From NCBI GenBank assembly GCA_039028975.1, contig JBCCHB010000155.1:1-37573 (forward strand): DNA of 37,573 nt, in the 5' to 3' direction. The notes beneath the pieces are model-generated. The model searched no databases. It saw nothing but the letters and a program-made list of their open reading frames with translations, and had not been told where the DNA came from. Positions 1-7,575 of this stretch are shown in pieces (the stretch's first letter is position 1; every line of letters begins with the position of its first letter). A program made the position numbers and the translations under genes. Source of the stretch: JAHBNG01 sp039028975. GTDB taxonomy: Bacteria; Chloroflexota; Anaerolineae; Caldilineales; Caldilineaceae.

Positions 1-54
1 AAAGCTTGATTCCTTGACACGGACTATTTCGGCCTCACGTTCTTTTATCGTCAT
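1..54 (-). CDS. 5' end of an unknown gene running off the left edge
   Basis: On the minus strand an ATG at 54 opens a frame without stops to the window edge and encodes 18 residues beginning MTIKEREAEIVRVKESS. A purine-rich ribosome binding site (GAAAGGGGAT) lies 6-9 bases upstream at about 61-70, which is the main support for a real start. The fragment is polar and charged and too short to assign. It is divergent from the small gene at 151. Function unknown. Confidence 0.4.
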   Translation of the reverse strand, partial: MTIKEREAEIVRVKESSF

Positions 55-150
55 CAGAGATCCCCTTTCTTGGTTTCTCTGATAAGTTTACTCTATCTTT
101 TTACTAACTCGACACTGGCGAATAATCCGTGACACCAACAGGATACCAAT

Positions 151-486
151 TTGGAATGCGATGGCGATATGCTGCTCTTTCAGTGGGGTGTCTTTGACTG
201 GAGACAAGGTTCTTCATTCGAATATGATATTACTAGACAGTGCATTTTCTCGGAACCAAGAGAAAACAAAAAGGATTTCTGGGAAGAAGATGTAATCTGG
301 CAATTGTCATTGACGCTTAGCTATTCTGTCGTAAACGCATTACAAATGCTATCCCCAGGTGATCGATGGTGTGACCGACCAAGCACTCTCGATGACTTTG
401 TCGTCTTTATTGAAGAGTGTGAAGCAACTCAGCTTCTAGAAGGAAAGCGCGCAGAATCGGCCAGGCTTGAGTTTGGACCTGTATGA
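151..486 (+). CDS. small protein of unknown function
   Basis: Encodes 111 residues from a TTG start with AGGA seven bases upstream (140-143). An in-frame ATG at residue 7 is the alternative. The protein is acidic and rich in aromatics, with the segment LLFQWGVFDW near the N terminus followed by FEYDITRQCIF. It has no signal peptide or membrane segment and looks like a compact soluble alpha/beta domain. The frame is open from a stop at 130, and the residues just before the TTG also look coding, so the original N terminus may have been longer and lost. I do not recognise the family with confidence. A stand-alone immunity-like or regulatory protein is possible but unproven. It lies 36 bases before the MoxR gene in the same direction. 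Confidence 0.6.
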   Translation: MECDGDMLLFQWGVFDWRQGSSFEYDITRQCIFSEPRENKKDFWEEDVIWQLSLTLSYSVVNALQMLSPGDRWCDRPSTLDDFVVFIEECEATQLLEGKRAESARLEFGPV

Positions 487-522
487 TTGAAGCAACGCCT
501 TCACAATTTTTAGGGAAATTTG

Positions 523-1539
523 ATGGAATCAAGTGCGCAGATTGAACAGAAAAAGCCGATGGAGCAGGTGCTCTATGAGGTGAAGAAGGTCATTGTGGGG
601 CAGGATCACCTGCTGGAACGTCTACTCGTAGCCTTACTTGCCCGTGGTCACATTTTGGTGGAAGGTGTACCAGGGCTGGCCAAGACCATGACCATTAAGA
701 CGCTGGCAGAGGTCATTGGTGGTGACTTTCAGCGTATCCAATTTACGCCTGACCTCGTGCCAGCAGATCTGATTGGCACCCGTATCTATAACCAAAAGAC
801 CGGGGACTTCAACACATCTCTAGGGCCTGTCTTTACCAATCTGCTGCTGGCTGACGAGATCAACCGCGCACCTGCCAAAGTCCAGAGTGCTCTACTCGAG
901 GTGATGCAGGAGCGTCAAGTGACTATCGGTCGTGAGACTCACAAAGTCCCCACCCCTTTCCTGGTTATGGCAACCCAGAATCCTATCGAATCGGAAGGAA
1001 CATACCCATTGCCTGAGGCTCAGGTAGACCGCTTTATGCTCAAAGTGCTGGTTGGCTACCCCACAGCGACCGAGGAATTTGTTATTGTGGAGCGGATGAC
1101 CCAAGCTTTGCAAGCCGTGGCCCAAGTTTTAGATCCAGAGCAGCTCCTCTCCCTTCAAGAAGATGCCGCCCAAGTCTATGTGGACCCGGCGCTAATGGAA
1201 TATGCGGTGAAGCTGGTCTCCGCTACCCGAGATCCCCAATCCGTTGGGGAAGGTGAGTTGGCTCCCTACTTAACCTTTGGGGCCAGCCCTCGGGCATCGA
1301 TCAATTTGATTTTGGCTGCCCGCTCACTAGCTTTCATGCGTGACAGAGCTTATGCACTTGCCGAAGATGTGCAGGATGTGGCCTTGGATGTCATTCGCCA
1401 TCGCCTAGTGCTCTCGTATGAAGCGCTGGCCGATAATGTGGACAGCGATACCCTACTCAACCGCATCCTGGGCGCGATTCCGCTGCCTCAGATTTCGGCG
1501 AGCGATGGGACCTTTCGAGGGCGGGCTTCTTATCGGTAA
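523..1539 (+). CDS. MoxR-family AAA+ ATPase
   Basis: A 338-residue AAA+ ATPase of the MoxR/RavA type, a chaperone-like cytoplasmic enzyme that works with von Willebrand A proteins to activate or assemble partners. The start at ATG 523 is chosen because AGGGA at 512-516 is well placed; a TTG three bases earlier is less likely. The MoxR-type Walker A GVPGLAKT is at about residues 48-55, Walker B LLLADEINRAP at about 107-117, sensor 1 TQNP at 151-154, and the VDRF arginine-finger region at about 168-171. The C-terminal lid domain carries GASPRASI. Length is normal for the family. It is followed in the same direction by a DUF58 gene and two vWA membrane proteins, the classic MoxR-DUF58-BatA/B order, so these four genes very probably act together at the membrane. 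Confidence 0.95.
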   Translation: MESSAQIEQKKPMEQVLYEVKKVIVGQDHLLERLLVALLARGHILVEGVPGLAKTMTIKTLAEVIGGDFQRIQFTPDLVPADLIGTRIYNQKTGDFNTSLGPVFTNLLLADEINRAPAKVQSALLEVMQERQVTIGRETHKVPTPFLVMATQNPIESEGTYPLPEAQVDRFMLKVLVGYPTATEEFVIVERMTQALQAVAQVLDPEQLLSLQEDAAQVYVDPALMEYAVKLVSATRDPQSVGEGELAPYLTFGASPRASINLILAARSLAFMRDRAYALAEDVQDVALDVIRHRLVLSYEALADNVDSDTLLNRILGAIPLPQISASDGTFRGRASYR

Positions 1540-1690
1540 TCCATATCTGTTAACGTCAGCGAAGAGTGCGTCGCATTCGTGGTGGATGAACCGCCCTTAA
1601 GTTAACGCTTTTTATCGATAACCTATGTCAACAACGTACAGTTGGTAGAGCACAACGGGCTGGCTACAGATGTAACGAATGGGTTGACTC

Positions 1691-1718
1691 GTGAATGGTG
1701 AATGGTGAATGGTGAATT
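1691..1718 (+). repeat. 7-bp tandem repeat, four units
   Basis: Three exact copies of GTGAATG followed by GTGAATT, ending five bases before the start codon of the DUF58 gene. Same period as the array at 28702-28722. Confidence 0.9.
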
Positions 1719-1722
1719 GTAA

Positions 1723-2745
1723 ATGGTGGAGGGTAATCTGAATTTACAGTCGAATACGCCAGAACAGATATTACAGCGTCTGGAGTGGCGGGTCGTTCGG
1801 CGGCTAGATGGGCTGCTCCAAGGAGATTACCGTACCCTCTTTTATGGTACGGGCATCGATTTTGCTGATTTGCGGGAATACCAGGCACAGGATGATGTCC
1901 GTTACATAGACTGGAACGTAACCGCCCGAATGGATAGCCCTTATGTACGCCAATATGTAGAAGATCGGGAGATCACGGCTTGGTTCCTACTCGATCTGAG
2001 TGCATCCATGAACTTCGGCCCCTTAGATCGCCCCAAGGGGTCGGTACTGAACGACTTGGTGGCTACGTTGGCGCGCGTCCTAACCCGGGACGGCAATCGG
2101 GTGGGAGCCATACTCTACAAGAGCCGAGTAGAGCTGACCATCCCCCCAAAGAGTGGACGCAACCAGGTACTTCGCTTGCTCCGCGAATTGTTGAGAGAGA
2201 CCCAGGCAACAGGTACGCCACTAACGTCTGGTAAACGTCCAGAAGAAGAGACCCAATCTTTTTGGCGTAATCTGTTTAGCAAACGCAGCGAAAGTCTTAG
2301 CGTAAATCGGAAAAATCAAAAAAAACATGGGCGTGAAGCAACAGATTTGTCTGCTCTGCTCAACGCAGGGTTGAACACGTTTAGACGGCGTTCGTTGGTA
2401 TTCGTCATTTCAGACTTTATTAGCGAACCGGGCTGGGAACGCCCCCTAGCGCTCCTCGCTCGACGGCACGAACTCGTAGCCATTCGACTTTGGGATCCGC
2501 AAGAGGTCACGTTGCCCAATGCGGGACTTATGCTGGTAGAAGATGCAGAGACGGGCGAATATTTCTCCGTTGATACGGGCGATCCGGGTTTTCGCCAGCG
2601 CTTCCAAGAGGCGGCCCAGCAACGGAAAGAGACGCTGGCTCTTAGCACCAGGCGCGCTGGCGTGGATCTCTTTGATATATCCAATGAGGAGGATGTCACC
2701 AACGCCATTGTCCGCATTGCATCCCTACGTAAGCGACGAAGATAG
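1723..2745 (+). CDS. DUF58-domain protein
   Basis: A 340-residue soluble protein of the DUF58 family, the usual partner of MoxR ATPases. The signature RTLFYGTGIDFADLREYQ is at about residues 37-54, continuing into DDVRYIDWNVTAR (57-69). A vWA-like fold follows, with DLSASM at 91-96 as the first metal-site motif. A second structural block includes LVFVISDFISEP, and the C-terminal part is charged. No membrane segment is visible. The first in-frame ATG at 1723 is used because a stop lies directly upstream (1720). Its leader is an array of GTGAATG units and lacks a clear Shine-Dalgarno, although GGAGGGT sits just inside the ORF at 1728-1734, so a start a few codons later cannot be excluded. It lies between moxR-like and batA-like genes. 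Confidence 0.92.
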   Translation: MVEGNLNLQSNTPEQILQRLEWRVVRRLDGLLQGDYRTLFYGTGIDFADLREYQAQDDVRYIDWNVTARMDSPYVRQYVEDREITAWFLLDLSASMNFGPLDRPKGSVLNDLVATLARVLTRDGNRVGAILYKSRVELTIPPKSGRNQVLRLLRELLRETQATGTPLTSGKRPEEETQSFWRNLFSKRSESLSVNRKNQKKHGREATDLSALLNAGLNTFRRRSLVFVISDFISEPGWERPLALLARRHELVAIRLWDPQEVTLPNAGLMLVEDAETGEYFSVDTGDPGFRQRFQEAAQQRKETLALSTRRAGVDLFDISNEEDVTNAIVRIASLRKRRR

Positions 2746-2829
2746 CCACGAACCAATTGACTAACCGACCACTGATAGACCGACCAACTGACTGCTGACC
2801 GCCGACCAACTGACCAACCGACCACCGCT
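2746..2829 (+). repeat. degenerate CCGACCAACTGAC spacer array
   Basis: The whole spacer between the DUF58 and first vWA genes is built from imperfect copies of a GACCAACTGACC/ACCGACC motif of about 10-13 bp. No promoter or terminator is evident. The next gene starts directly after it. Confidence 0.75.
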
Positions 2830-2830
2830 T

Positions 2831-3847
2831 ATGTCCTTTATCTGGCCTTACATGCTCTTATCCCTCCTGATACTGCCATTGCTTATTTGGCTGTACATGC
2901 GGCTGAGCCACCAGCGCGCCAATGAGCGCGGAGAGCTTGGTGCCCTTGGACTGGTTCAAGATCAGGCTGGGCGCGACTTGGGTAGCGGTTGGTGGTCCTG
3001 GCGTCATCGACCCCAACTCATCTTTCTCGCTGGTCTGGCGCTGCTACTCATCGCCCTCGCCCGACCAGAGATGACGGTTCGCCTGCCTCGGATTGAAGGG
3101 ACCGTAATCCTGGCCTTCGACGTCTCCAACAGTATGATGGCCGATGATTTGGAGCCGAACCGAATCGAAGCAGCCAAGGTCGCCGCCAGAGAGTTTGTAG
3201 AGAATCAGCCCTCGACGATTCGTATCGGTGTGGTGGCCTTTGGCAATGGCGGCTTTGTGGTACAACCACCTACCGACTTGCGTGCTGATGTTCTTGAGGC
3301 CGTTGACCGACTGACGGTAGAGGGCAGCACCTCATTGGGGCAAGGCATCTTTGTATCCCTCAATGCCATTGCAGGTGAGCCACTAGAAATTGATGAAGGG
3401 GCTTTCGATCTAGACTCTGAAACTATTGATTTCTCTCAGTTGGAGATTGCAGATTACTCATCAGCCGTGATTCTACTCCTGACCGATGGCGAAAATATGG
3501 GGACGCCAGAGCCGCTAGATATCGCTCAGCTTGCTGCGGAAGCAGGGGTGCGCATCTATCCGGTTGGTATCGGCAGTGAAGAAGGCACCATCATCGAAGT
3601 CGATGGCTTTAACCTGGTCACCCGGTTGAACGAGGAAGCATTGGAAGAGATTGCCAACCTGACCAATGGCATCTACTATCGTGCTGAAGATGAGGAATCT
3701 CTACAGGATGTCTACCAGAATGTAGATTTACAGTTGACCATCGATCCTGAGATGATGGAGGTAACCTCTCTCTTCGCTGGCATGAGTTTGGTACTGGTGT
3801 TGGCTGGATCGGCTCTATCAATGATGTGGTTTGGGCGAGTGCCATAA
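2831..3847 (+). CDS. BatA-like von Willebrand A membrane protein
   Basis: A 338-residue membrane-anchored vWA protein. Two N-terminal hydrophobic helices (about residues 4-23 and 62-77) are followed by the vWA domain with the metal-ion-dependent adhesion motif DVSNSM at 97-102, the conserved threonine region GSTSLGQG, and the aspartate in LLLTDGEN. A C-terminal hydrophobic helix (about 313-333) closes the protein. This topology is that of BatA/aerotolerance-type proteins, which place the vWA domain in one compartment between membrane helices and pair with MoxR. The ATG at 2831 directly follows the repeat-filled spacer, and no strong Shine-Dalgarno is visible. It is followed after 11 bases by a second gene of the same kind, so the two are probably co-transcribed duplicates. 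Confidence 0.92.
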   Translation: MSFIWPYMLLSLLILPLLIWLYMRLSHQRANERGELGALGLVQDQAGRDLGSGWWSWRHRPQLIFLAGLALLLIALARPEMTVRLPRIEGTVILAFDVSNSMMADDLEPNRIEAAKVAAREFVENQPSTIRIGVVAFGNGGFVVQPPTDLRADVLEAVDRLTVEGSTSLGQGIFVSLNAIAGEPLEIDEGAFDLDSETIDFSQLEIADYSSAVILLLTDGENMGTPEPLDIAQLAAEAGVRIYPVGIGSEEGTIIEVDGFNLVTRLNEEALEEIANLTNGIYYRAEDEESLQDVYQNVDLQLTIDPEMMEVTSLFAGMSLVLVLAGSALSMMWFGRVP

Positions 3848-3858
3848 AAGGAGTAATG

Positions 3859-4992
3859 ATGAACGTACTCTGGCCTTGGGTTCTGTTCTTACTAATTCTA
3901 GTGCCACTACTAGTCTTGGTCTACCTCTGGATGCTACGGCGCAGACGTCGATTTGCCGTACGTTACTCCAGCGTCTCGTTGATACGGGCAGCACTGCCCA
4001 AGCATTCTCAATGGCGAAGACATATCCCCTTTACCCTATTAATGTTGAGCGTAACAAGCCTAATCACGGCAATGGCTCGTCCCGTGGCCCAAGTAGAGGT
4101 GCCATTGAGCGAGGCCAGCATTATTTTGGCTATTGACGTCTCGCGAAGCATGTGTGCTATAGACGTGCCACCCAATAGATTGACCGTAGCTCAAGAGGCC
4201 ATGCTCTCCTTTATTGATGAACAAGCAGATACGACGCGGATTGGGATCGTGGCCTTTACAGGCTTTGCCCAGATTGTGGTGCCAGCCACAAATGACAAGG
4301 ACGTACTCCGTGATGCGGTCAATGGCTTTACAACGGCTATCGGAACGGCTATCGGCAGTGCGGTGCTCAAATCCATCGATGCCATCGCCGAAGTCAACGA
4401 GGATGTTGCGCCTAGCGGCGTCAATTTACAAGCAGACGGAGAAGGGGAATCGTCATCGCTTCTTGATGAGTTGAATGTAGAGGCTGATGGATATTTGCCC
4501 GATATCATTGTGGTGTTGACCGATGGCGCGAACGGCAATGGTCCTCCTCCGCTATTTGCTGCACAACAGGCTGCAGACCGCGGGATTCGGGTTTATACCA
4601 TTGGTTTTGGGACTCAGGATCCACAGCAGATGGTCTGCACCCGTGCCCAGTTGGGAAGTGATCTCTTTGGGCCAGGTAGTGGCAACTTTAGTGGCGGCGG
4701 TTTTGGTGGGGGAGGCGGATTCGGCGGTGGAGGAGGAGGTGGTAACTTTGGTGGCTTCCGGCGTTTCCTCTTGCTGGATGAGGAGACCCTACGGGGCGTG
4801 GCCGACTTAACGGGTGGCGAATACTTCCTGGCTGAAAACGCAGACCAGCTCCTTGATGTCTTTCTCAACCTGCCCAATCATGTAACCCTCCAGACCGAAA
4901 ATCAAGAGATCAGCGCCCTCTTTGCTGCTCTTGGGGCGATATTCTCTACATTGGCTATGGGCCTATCCTTGATGTGGAATCGTTTTCCGTAA
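3859..4992 (+). CDS. second BatA/BatB-like vWA membrane protein
   Basis: A 377-residue paralogue of the preceding gene. The start is placed at ATG 3859 because AAAGGAG (3847-3853) is five bases upstream; an ATG three bases earlier is adjacent. N-terminal helices lie at about residues 6-26 and 56-72. MIDAS motif DVSRSM is at 93-98, the IGTAIGSA threonine loop and LTDGANGNG follow, and a C-terminal helix is present. It differs from its neighbour by a glycine-rich insertion (about residues 272-300, DNA 4672-4760) of GGGF/GGGG units just before the last vWA strand, next to a lone cysteine. The insertion is probably a flexible loop arisen by GGN slippage. The gene is the last clear member of the MoxR cluster. 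Confidence 0.92.
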   Translation: MNVLWPWVLFLLILVPLLVLVYLWMLRRRRRFAVRYSSVSLIRAALPKHSQWRRHIPFTLLMLSVTSLITAMARPVAQVEVPLSEASIILAIDVSRSMCAIDVPPNRLTVAQEAMLSFIDEQADTTRIGIVAFTGFAQIVVPATNDKDVLRDAVNGFTTAIGTAIGSAVLKSIDAIAEVNEDVAPSGVNLQADGEGESSSLLDELNVEADGYLPDIIVVLTDGANGNGPPPLFAAQQAADRGIRVYTIGFGTQDPQQMVCTRAQLGSDLFGPGSGNFSGGGFGGGGGFGGGGGGGNFGGFRRFLLLDEETLRGVADLTGGEYFLAENADQLLDVFLNLPNHVTLQTENQEISALFAALGAIFSTLAMGLSLMWNRFP

Positions 4993-5030
4993 ATCAAGAA
5001 TGAATCTACTGCAAAAAGAGAGAGTGAACC

Positions 5031-5303
5031 ATGAAGCGCATGAAGTTCATGAAGAAAGAAGGGGCAACCGAAACAGATGTGCAGGGTGCTTATCGCATTC
5101 AAGCACTTCGTTCTGGACGCTACCAGATCTGCTTTTCTGGCAGTTACTCTCGCTATAAACCTAGCTGCCCTCCAGCCACTGACTATAGCAACGAGGCTTG
5201 GAAGCTAACATTAGGCGCTGGCGAGCGCGTCGGCAATCTGAACATTCGCCTCTGGCCTGCTAGTGGCCCAGAATCGATCTATCTACCTGCGGTTGTCAAA
5301 TAG
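5031..5303 (+). pseudogene. C-terminal remnant of a secreted repeat protein
   Basis: Encodes 90 residues. The start is a 9-bp array of ATGAAGNNN (three in-frame ATGs, MKRMKFMKK). The body, ATETDVQGAYRIQALRSGRY and onward, resembles the end of a carboxypeptidase-regulatory or SdrD-B-like beta-sandwich, in which TD..G.Y.I..L..G.Y is characteristic. The last residues IYLPAVVK match the YLPxxxK tail of many exported Chloroflexota proteins. There is no signal peptide and the domain seems to begin in its middle, so this is most likely the leftover 3' end of a longer exported-protein gene, fused to a chance start after a deletion. Expression as a small cytoplasmic peptide is possible but has no obvious role. 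Confidence 0.55.
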
Positions 5304-5310
5304 CCCGCTC

Positions 5311-6918
5311 TTATTGCCTAGCCAGATCCCCGAGGATTTGCTGGGCCGCTAACTTACCTGGCCCGCCAATGACACAGCCGCCGGGATGGGTTCCTGAGCC
5401 GCACTGATAGTAGCCTTTGATGGGCGTGCGGTACTGGTTCCAGCCGGGTGCCGGTCGATTCGTAAACATCTGGTCAGCAAATAGCTCTCCCTGGAAGATG
5501 TTGCCTTCGCTCAACCCGACAATGCGCTCAATATCCAGCGGCGTTACCACTTCTCGATGCTCAACCAACTCGCCAAAGCCGGGGAAGAATTCTTCCATGG
5601 TTGACTGAACCGTATCCCCTAGGTTTTCCCGCTCGCTATCCCAATCGCTATCGGCTAGATGGTAAGGCGCGTACATAACAAAGCAAGACATAATGTGCTT
5701 GCCAGCCGGACTCATATCTGGATCGATAGTAGATTGGATGCAGCCATCCAGGAAGGGCCGGCGGCTAAAGTGACCCGCCTCAGCGTCTGCAAAGGCTTCT
5801 TCTAGATAGTCAATGGATGGCCCAACGTTGACAAAGCCCTGAAAGATCTCCATCCGCCCCTCTAACCCAGGAAATGTGGGGAGCTCCTTTAACGCAAAAT
5901 TGACTTTGGCAGCGGTTCCCTGGAATTTGTAGGAGTGAATGGCATCCACCAGATCGGTAGGCAGTTCGTCAGGGTCGACCAGTTGCAGGAAGGTCCGTCG
6001 CGGATCCAGCGCGCTGACCACCGTCTTAGCATAGAATTCTTCACCATTCTCCAGAGCCACGCCCACTGCCTGCCCCTCTTGACGGAGTACCTGGGAAACA
6101 GCGGCATCCGTCTGAATGGTTCCCCCGAATGACTCAAAGGCTCGAGCCAGCACCTGGGTAAAACCACCATTACCTCCCTTATGGAAGCCCCATTCGCCAA
6201 AGATGCCATCATACTCGCCCATCTTGTGGAAGAGCCAAACGAGACCTGACTCAGGGGAGCGGGGGCCACATTTGCTCCCGATTATGGCACTCGATGCGAT
6301 CATAGACTTGACCAGCTCGTTTTCAAAGAAATCATCCAGGATATCGGCAACGCTGCCCGTCGTCAGTCGCTGAACCATCTCCTGCACATCCGGATCCAAC
6401 CCTTCCAGATAGGCATCTAGATCCGCCATCCGTTCCAGCTCTTCTGGCTCCTGACTTTGACTGTTGGGCGGGATCATATCGACTAGCGGCTTCATGGCGT
6501 GGCAGACCCGGTCCATGATGTGGCCAAAATCCATGTACGCTTCTGCATCTTCGGGTGAGTACCGGGCAATCTCATGGTAATTTTCGTACTTGTCTGGGCC
6601 AAAGACCAGATAGTCCCCGTTGGTATCTGGCTGAAAGTGGTAGTGCATGGGCAGAACGATCATGCCGTGGGAGACAAGATCTAGCTCTTGCACAATGTCA
6701 GGGCGCAACAAGCTAAGAGCATAAGAGAAGGTGGTGAACTTGTAGCCAGGAACCAATTCCTCCGTAATGGCTGCACCGCCAATAAATGAACGGCGTTCGA
6801 GAACCAGGGTCTTGAGACCACTTTTGGCCAAATAGCAAGCGTTAACTAGTCCATTGTGTCCACCACCGATGATGATGGCATCGTATCGTTGCAGGGCGTT
6901 TTTTTGCAGATTTGACAT
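5311..6918 (-). CDS. FAD-dependent phytoene-desaturase-like oxidoreductase
   Basis: A 535-residue flavoprotein of the carotenoid desaturase/PYROXD2-like superfamily. The start at 6918 is chosen because AAGAGA is 6 bases upstream on the minus strand and the dinucleotide-binding motif then lies where expected: YDAIIIGGGHNGL at residues 12-24, followed by LVLERR and GGAAITEE. The C terminus has the second FAD-contact segment (YYQCGSGTHPGGCVIGGPGKLAA), as in this family. Members oxidise isoprenoid or unsaturated substrates, but the substrate here cannot be told. No carotenoid synthesis genes are adjacent, so the desaturase label should be taken as a fold-level assignment. It converges with the vWA cluster; its stop is only a few bases from the end of the 5031 remnant. 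Confidence 0.9.
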   Translation of the reverse strand: MSNLQKNALQRYDAIIIGGGHNGLVNACYLAKSGLKTLVLERRSFIGGAAITEELVPGYKFTTFSYALSLLRPDIVQELDLVSHGMIVLPMHYHFQPDTNGDYLVFGPDKYENYHEIARYSPEDAEAYMDFGHIMDRVCHAMKPLVDMIPPNSQSQEPEELERMADLDAYLEGLDPDVQEMVQRLTTGSVADILDDFFENELVKSMIASSAIIGSKCGPRSPESGLVWLFHKMGEYDGIFGEWGFHKGGNGGFTQVLARAFESFGGTIQTDAAVSQVLRQEGQAVGVALENGEEFYAKTVVSALDPRRTFLQLVDPDELPTDLVDAIHSYKFQGTAAKVNFALKELPTFPGLEGRMEIFQGFVNVGPSIDYLEEAFADAEAGHFSRRPFLDGCIQSTIDPDMSPAGKHIMSCFVMYAPYHLADSDWDSERENLGDTVQSTMEEFFPGFGELVEHREVVTPLDIERIVGLSEGNIFQGELFADQMFTNRPAPGWNQYRTPIKGYYQCGSGTHPGGCVIGGPGKLAAQQILGDLARQ

Positions 6919-7080
6919 AAGATTCTCTTGAACGTAGTTCCGAACGTACTTTATTCCAATTATTGTTGTCGTTATCCTACCACACATGCATGGCTTATCC
7001 AATGTGCAAGTTAAAATCTCATGGACTGATTGTCAAACACTGTCTTTCAACGGGAGTATCTTACTTTGTGGGCGAGAATA

Positions 7081-7202
7081 CGTTGCATACAGGCTGCGAG
7101 CCGAATGCAACGCGCGGTTGAGGAATCTGGGGGACGGTCCATCCGGTTTTCCAACCGTGCATCGCATTCTTCTTCGTTTGCACCGAAACTGAGATGCGAC
7201 CC
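7081..7202 (+). repeat. dispersed palindromic element A, copy 1
   Basis: Begins with a hairpin CGTTGCAT/ATGCAACG (7081-7088 and 7105-7112), followed by a larger imperfect inverted repeat, GAATGCAACGCGCGGTTG against CAACCGTGCATCGCATTC, separated by GGACGGTCC. The conserved tail AAACTGAGATGC follows. About 85% identical by eye to 12684-12784. It has no coding capacity. Confidence 0.8.
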
Positions 7203-7287
7203 TTTCAACGGGCAGTTGTTCCAGTTTTGGAGCGTAACCGATTGCCTTTGGTATCGGATACCAGTTTACGGCTTTTTTATCTAGACA

Positions 7288-7296
7288 TGCTACAAT
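7288..7296 (+). promoter_or_regulatory. extended -10 promoter candidate for uvrA
   Basis: TGCTACAAT matches the extended -10 pattern TGNTAYAAT. A weak TTTACG lies 20 bases upstream (7265-7270). It would give a leader of roughly 270 bases before uvrA. Confidence 0.4.
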
Positions 7297-7536
7297 AAAT
7301 GATTAGCTATACAGCGGTCGTTTTGAAAGCAGGTGTTTTCCCAGGCTCTACCAGAGAGACCAACGACTTGTTTTCGAACGGAGCTGAGTAGCAGGTTCTG
7401 GTTCATTGCTTTGGACTAATGATTTTGCGCTGAACGCGTTGGCTTAATAGGGAAGTTAAAGATCCGATCAGTTTGGCGCGTAAGTTCATTCTGAAGGTTC
7501 TCGTCACGTTGGTAATTGATCTTGGAACGCCAATAG

Positions 7537-7552
7537 AACATATATTTTTGTT
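7537..7552 (+). promoter_or_regulatory. possible operator dyad upstream of uvrA
   Basis: AACA-TATATTTT-TGTT is a small dyad in the A/T-rich stretch just before the uvrA ribosome binding site. uvrA is LexA-controlled in many bacteria, so a repressor site here is plausible, but the motif does not match a known LexA box exactly. Weak evidence. Confidence 0.2.
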
Positions 7553-7575
7553 GTAACGTAAAGGGGACATGCCAA

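Larger units (their letters stand above)
6919..7575. other. divergent intergenic region between oxidoreductase and uvrA
   Basis: 657 bases without a credible gene. It contains a palindromic dispersed element (7081-7202), an extended -10 promoter candidate (7288-7296), an AACA-N8-TGTT dyad (7537-7552), and the uvrA ribosome binding site. The rest shows no recognisable structure. Confidence 0.7.

Noticed and set aside
4614..4877. Minus-strand frame with a polyproline run
   Set aside because: Mirror of the glycine-rich insertion of the vWA gene; no independent support.
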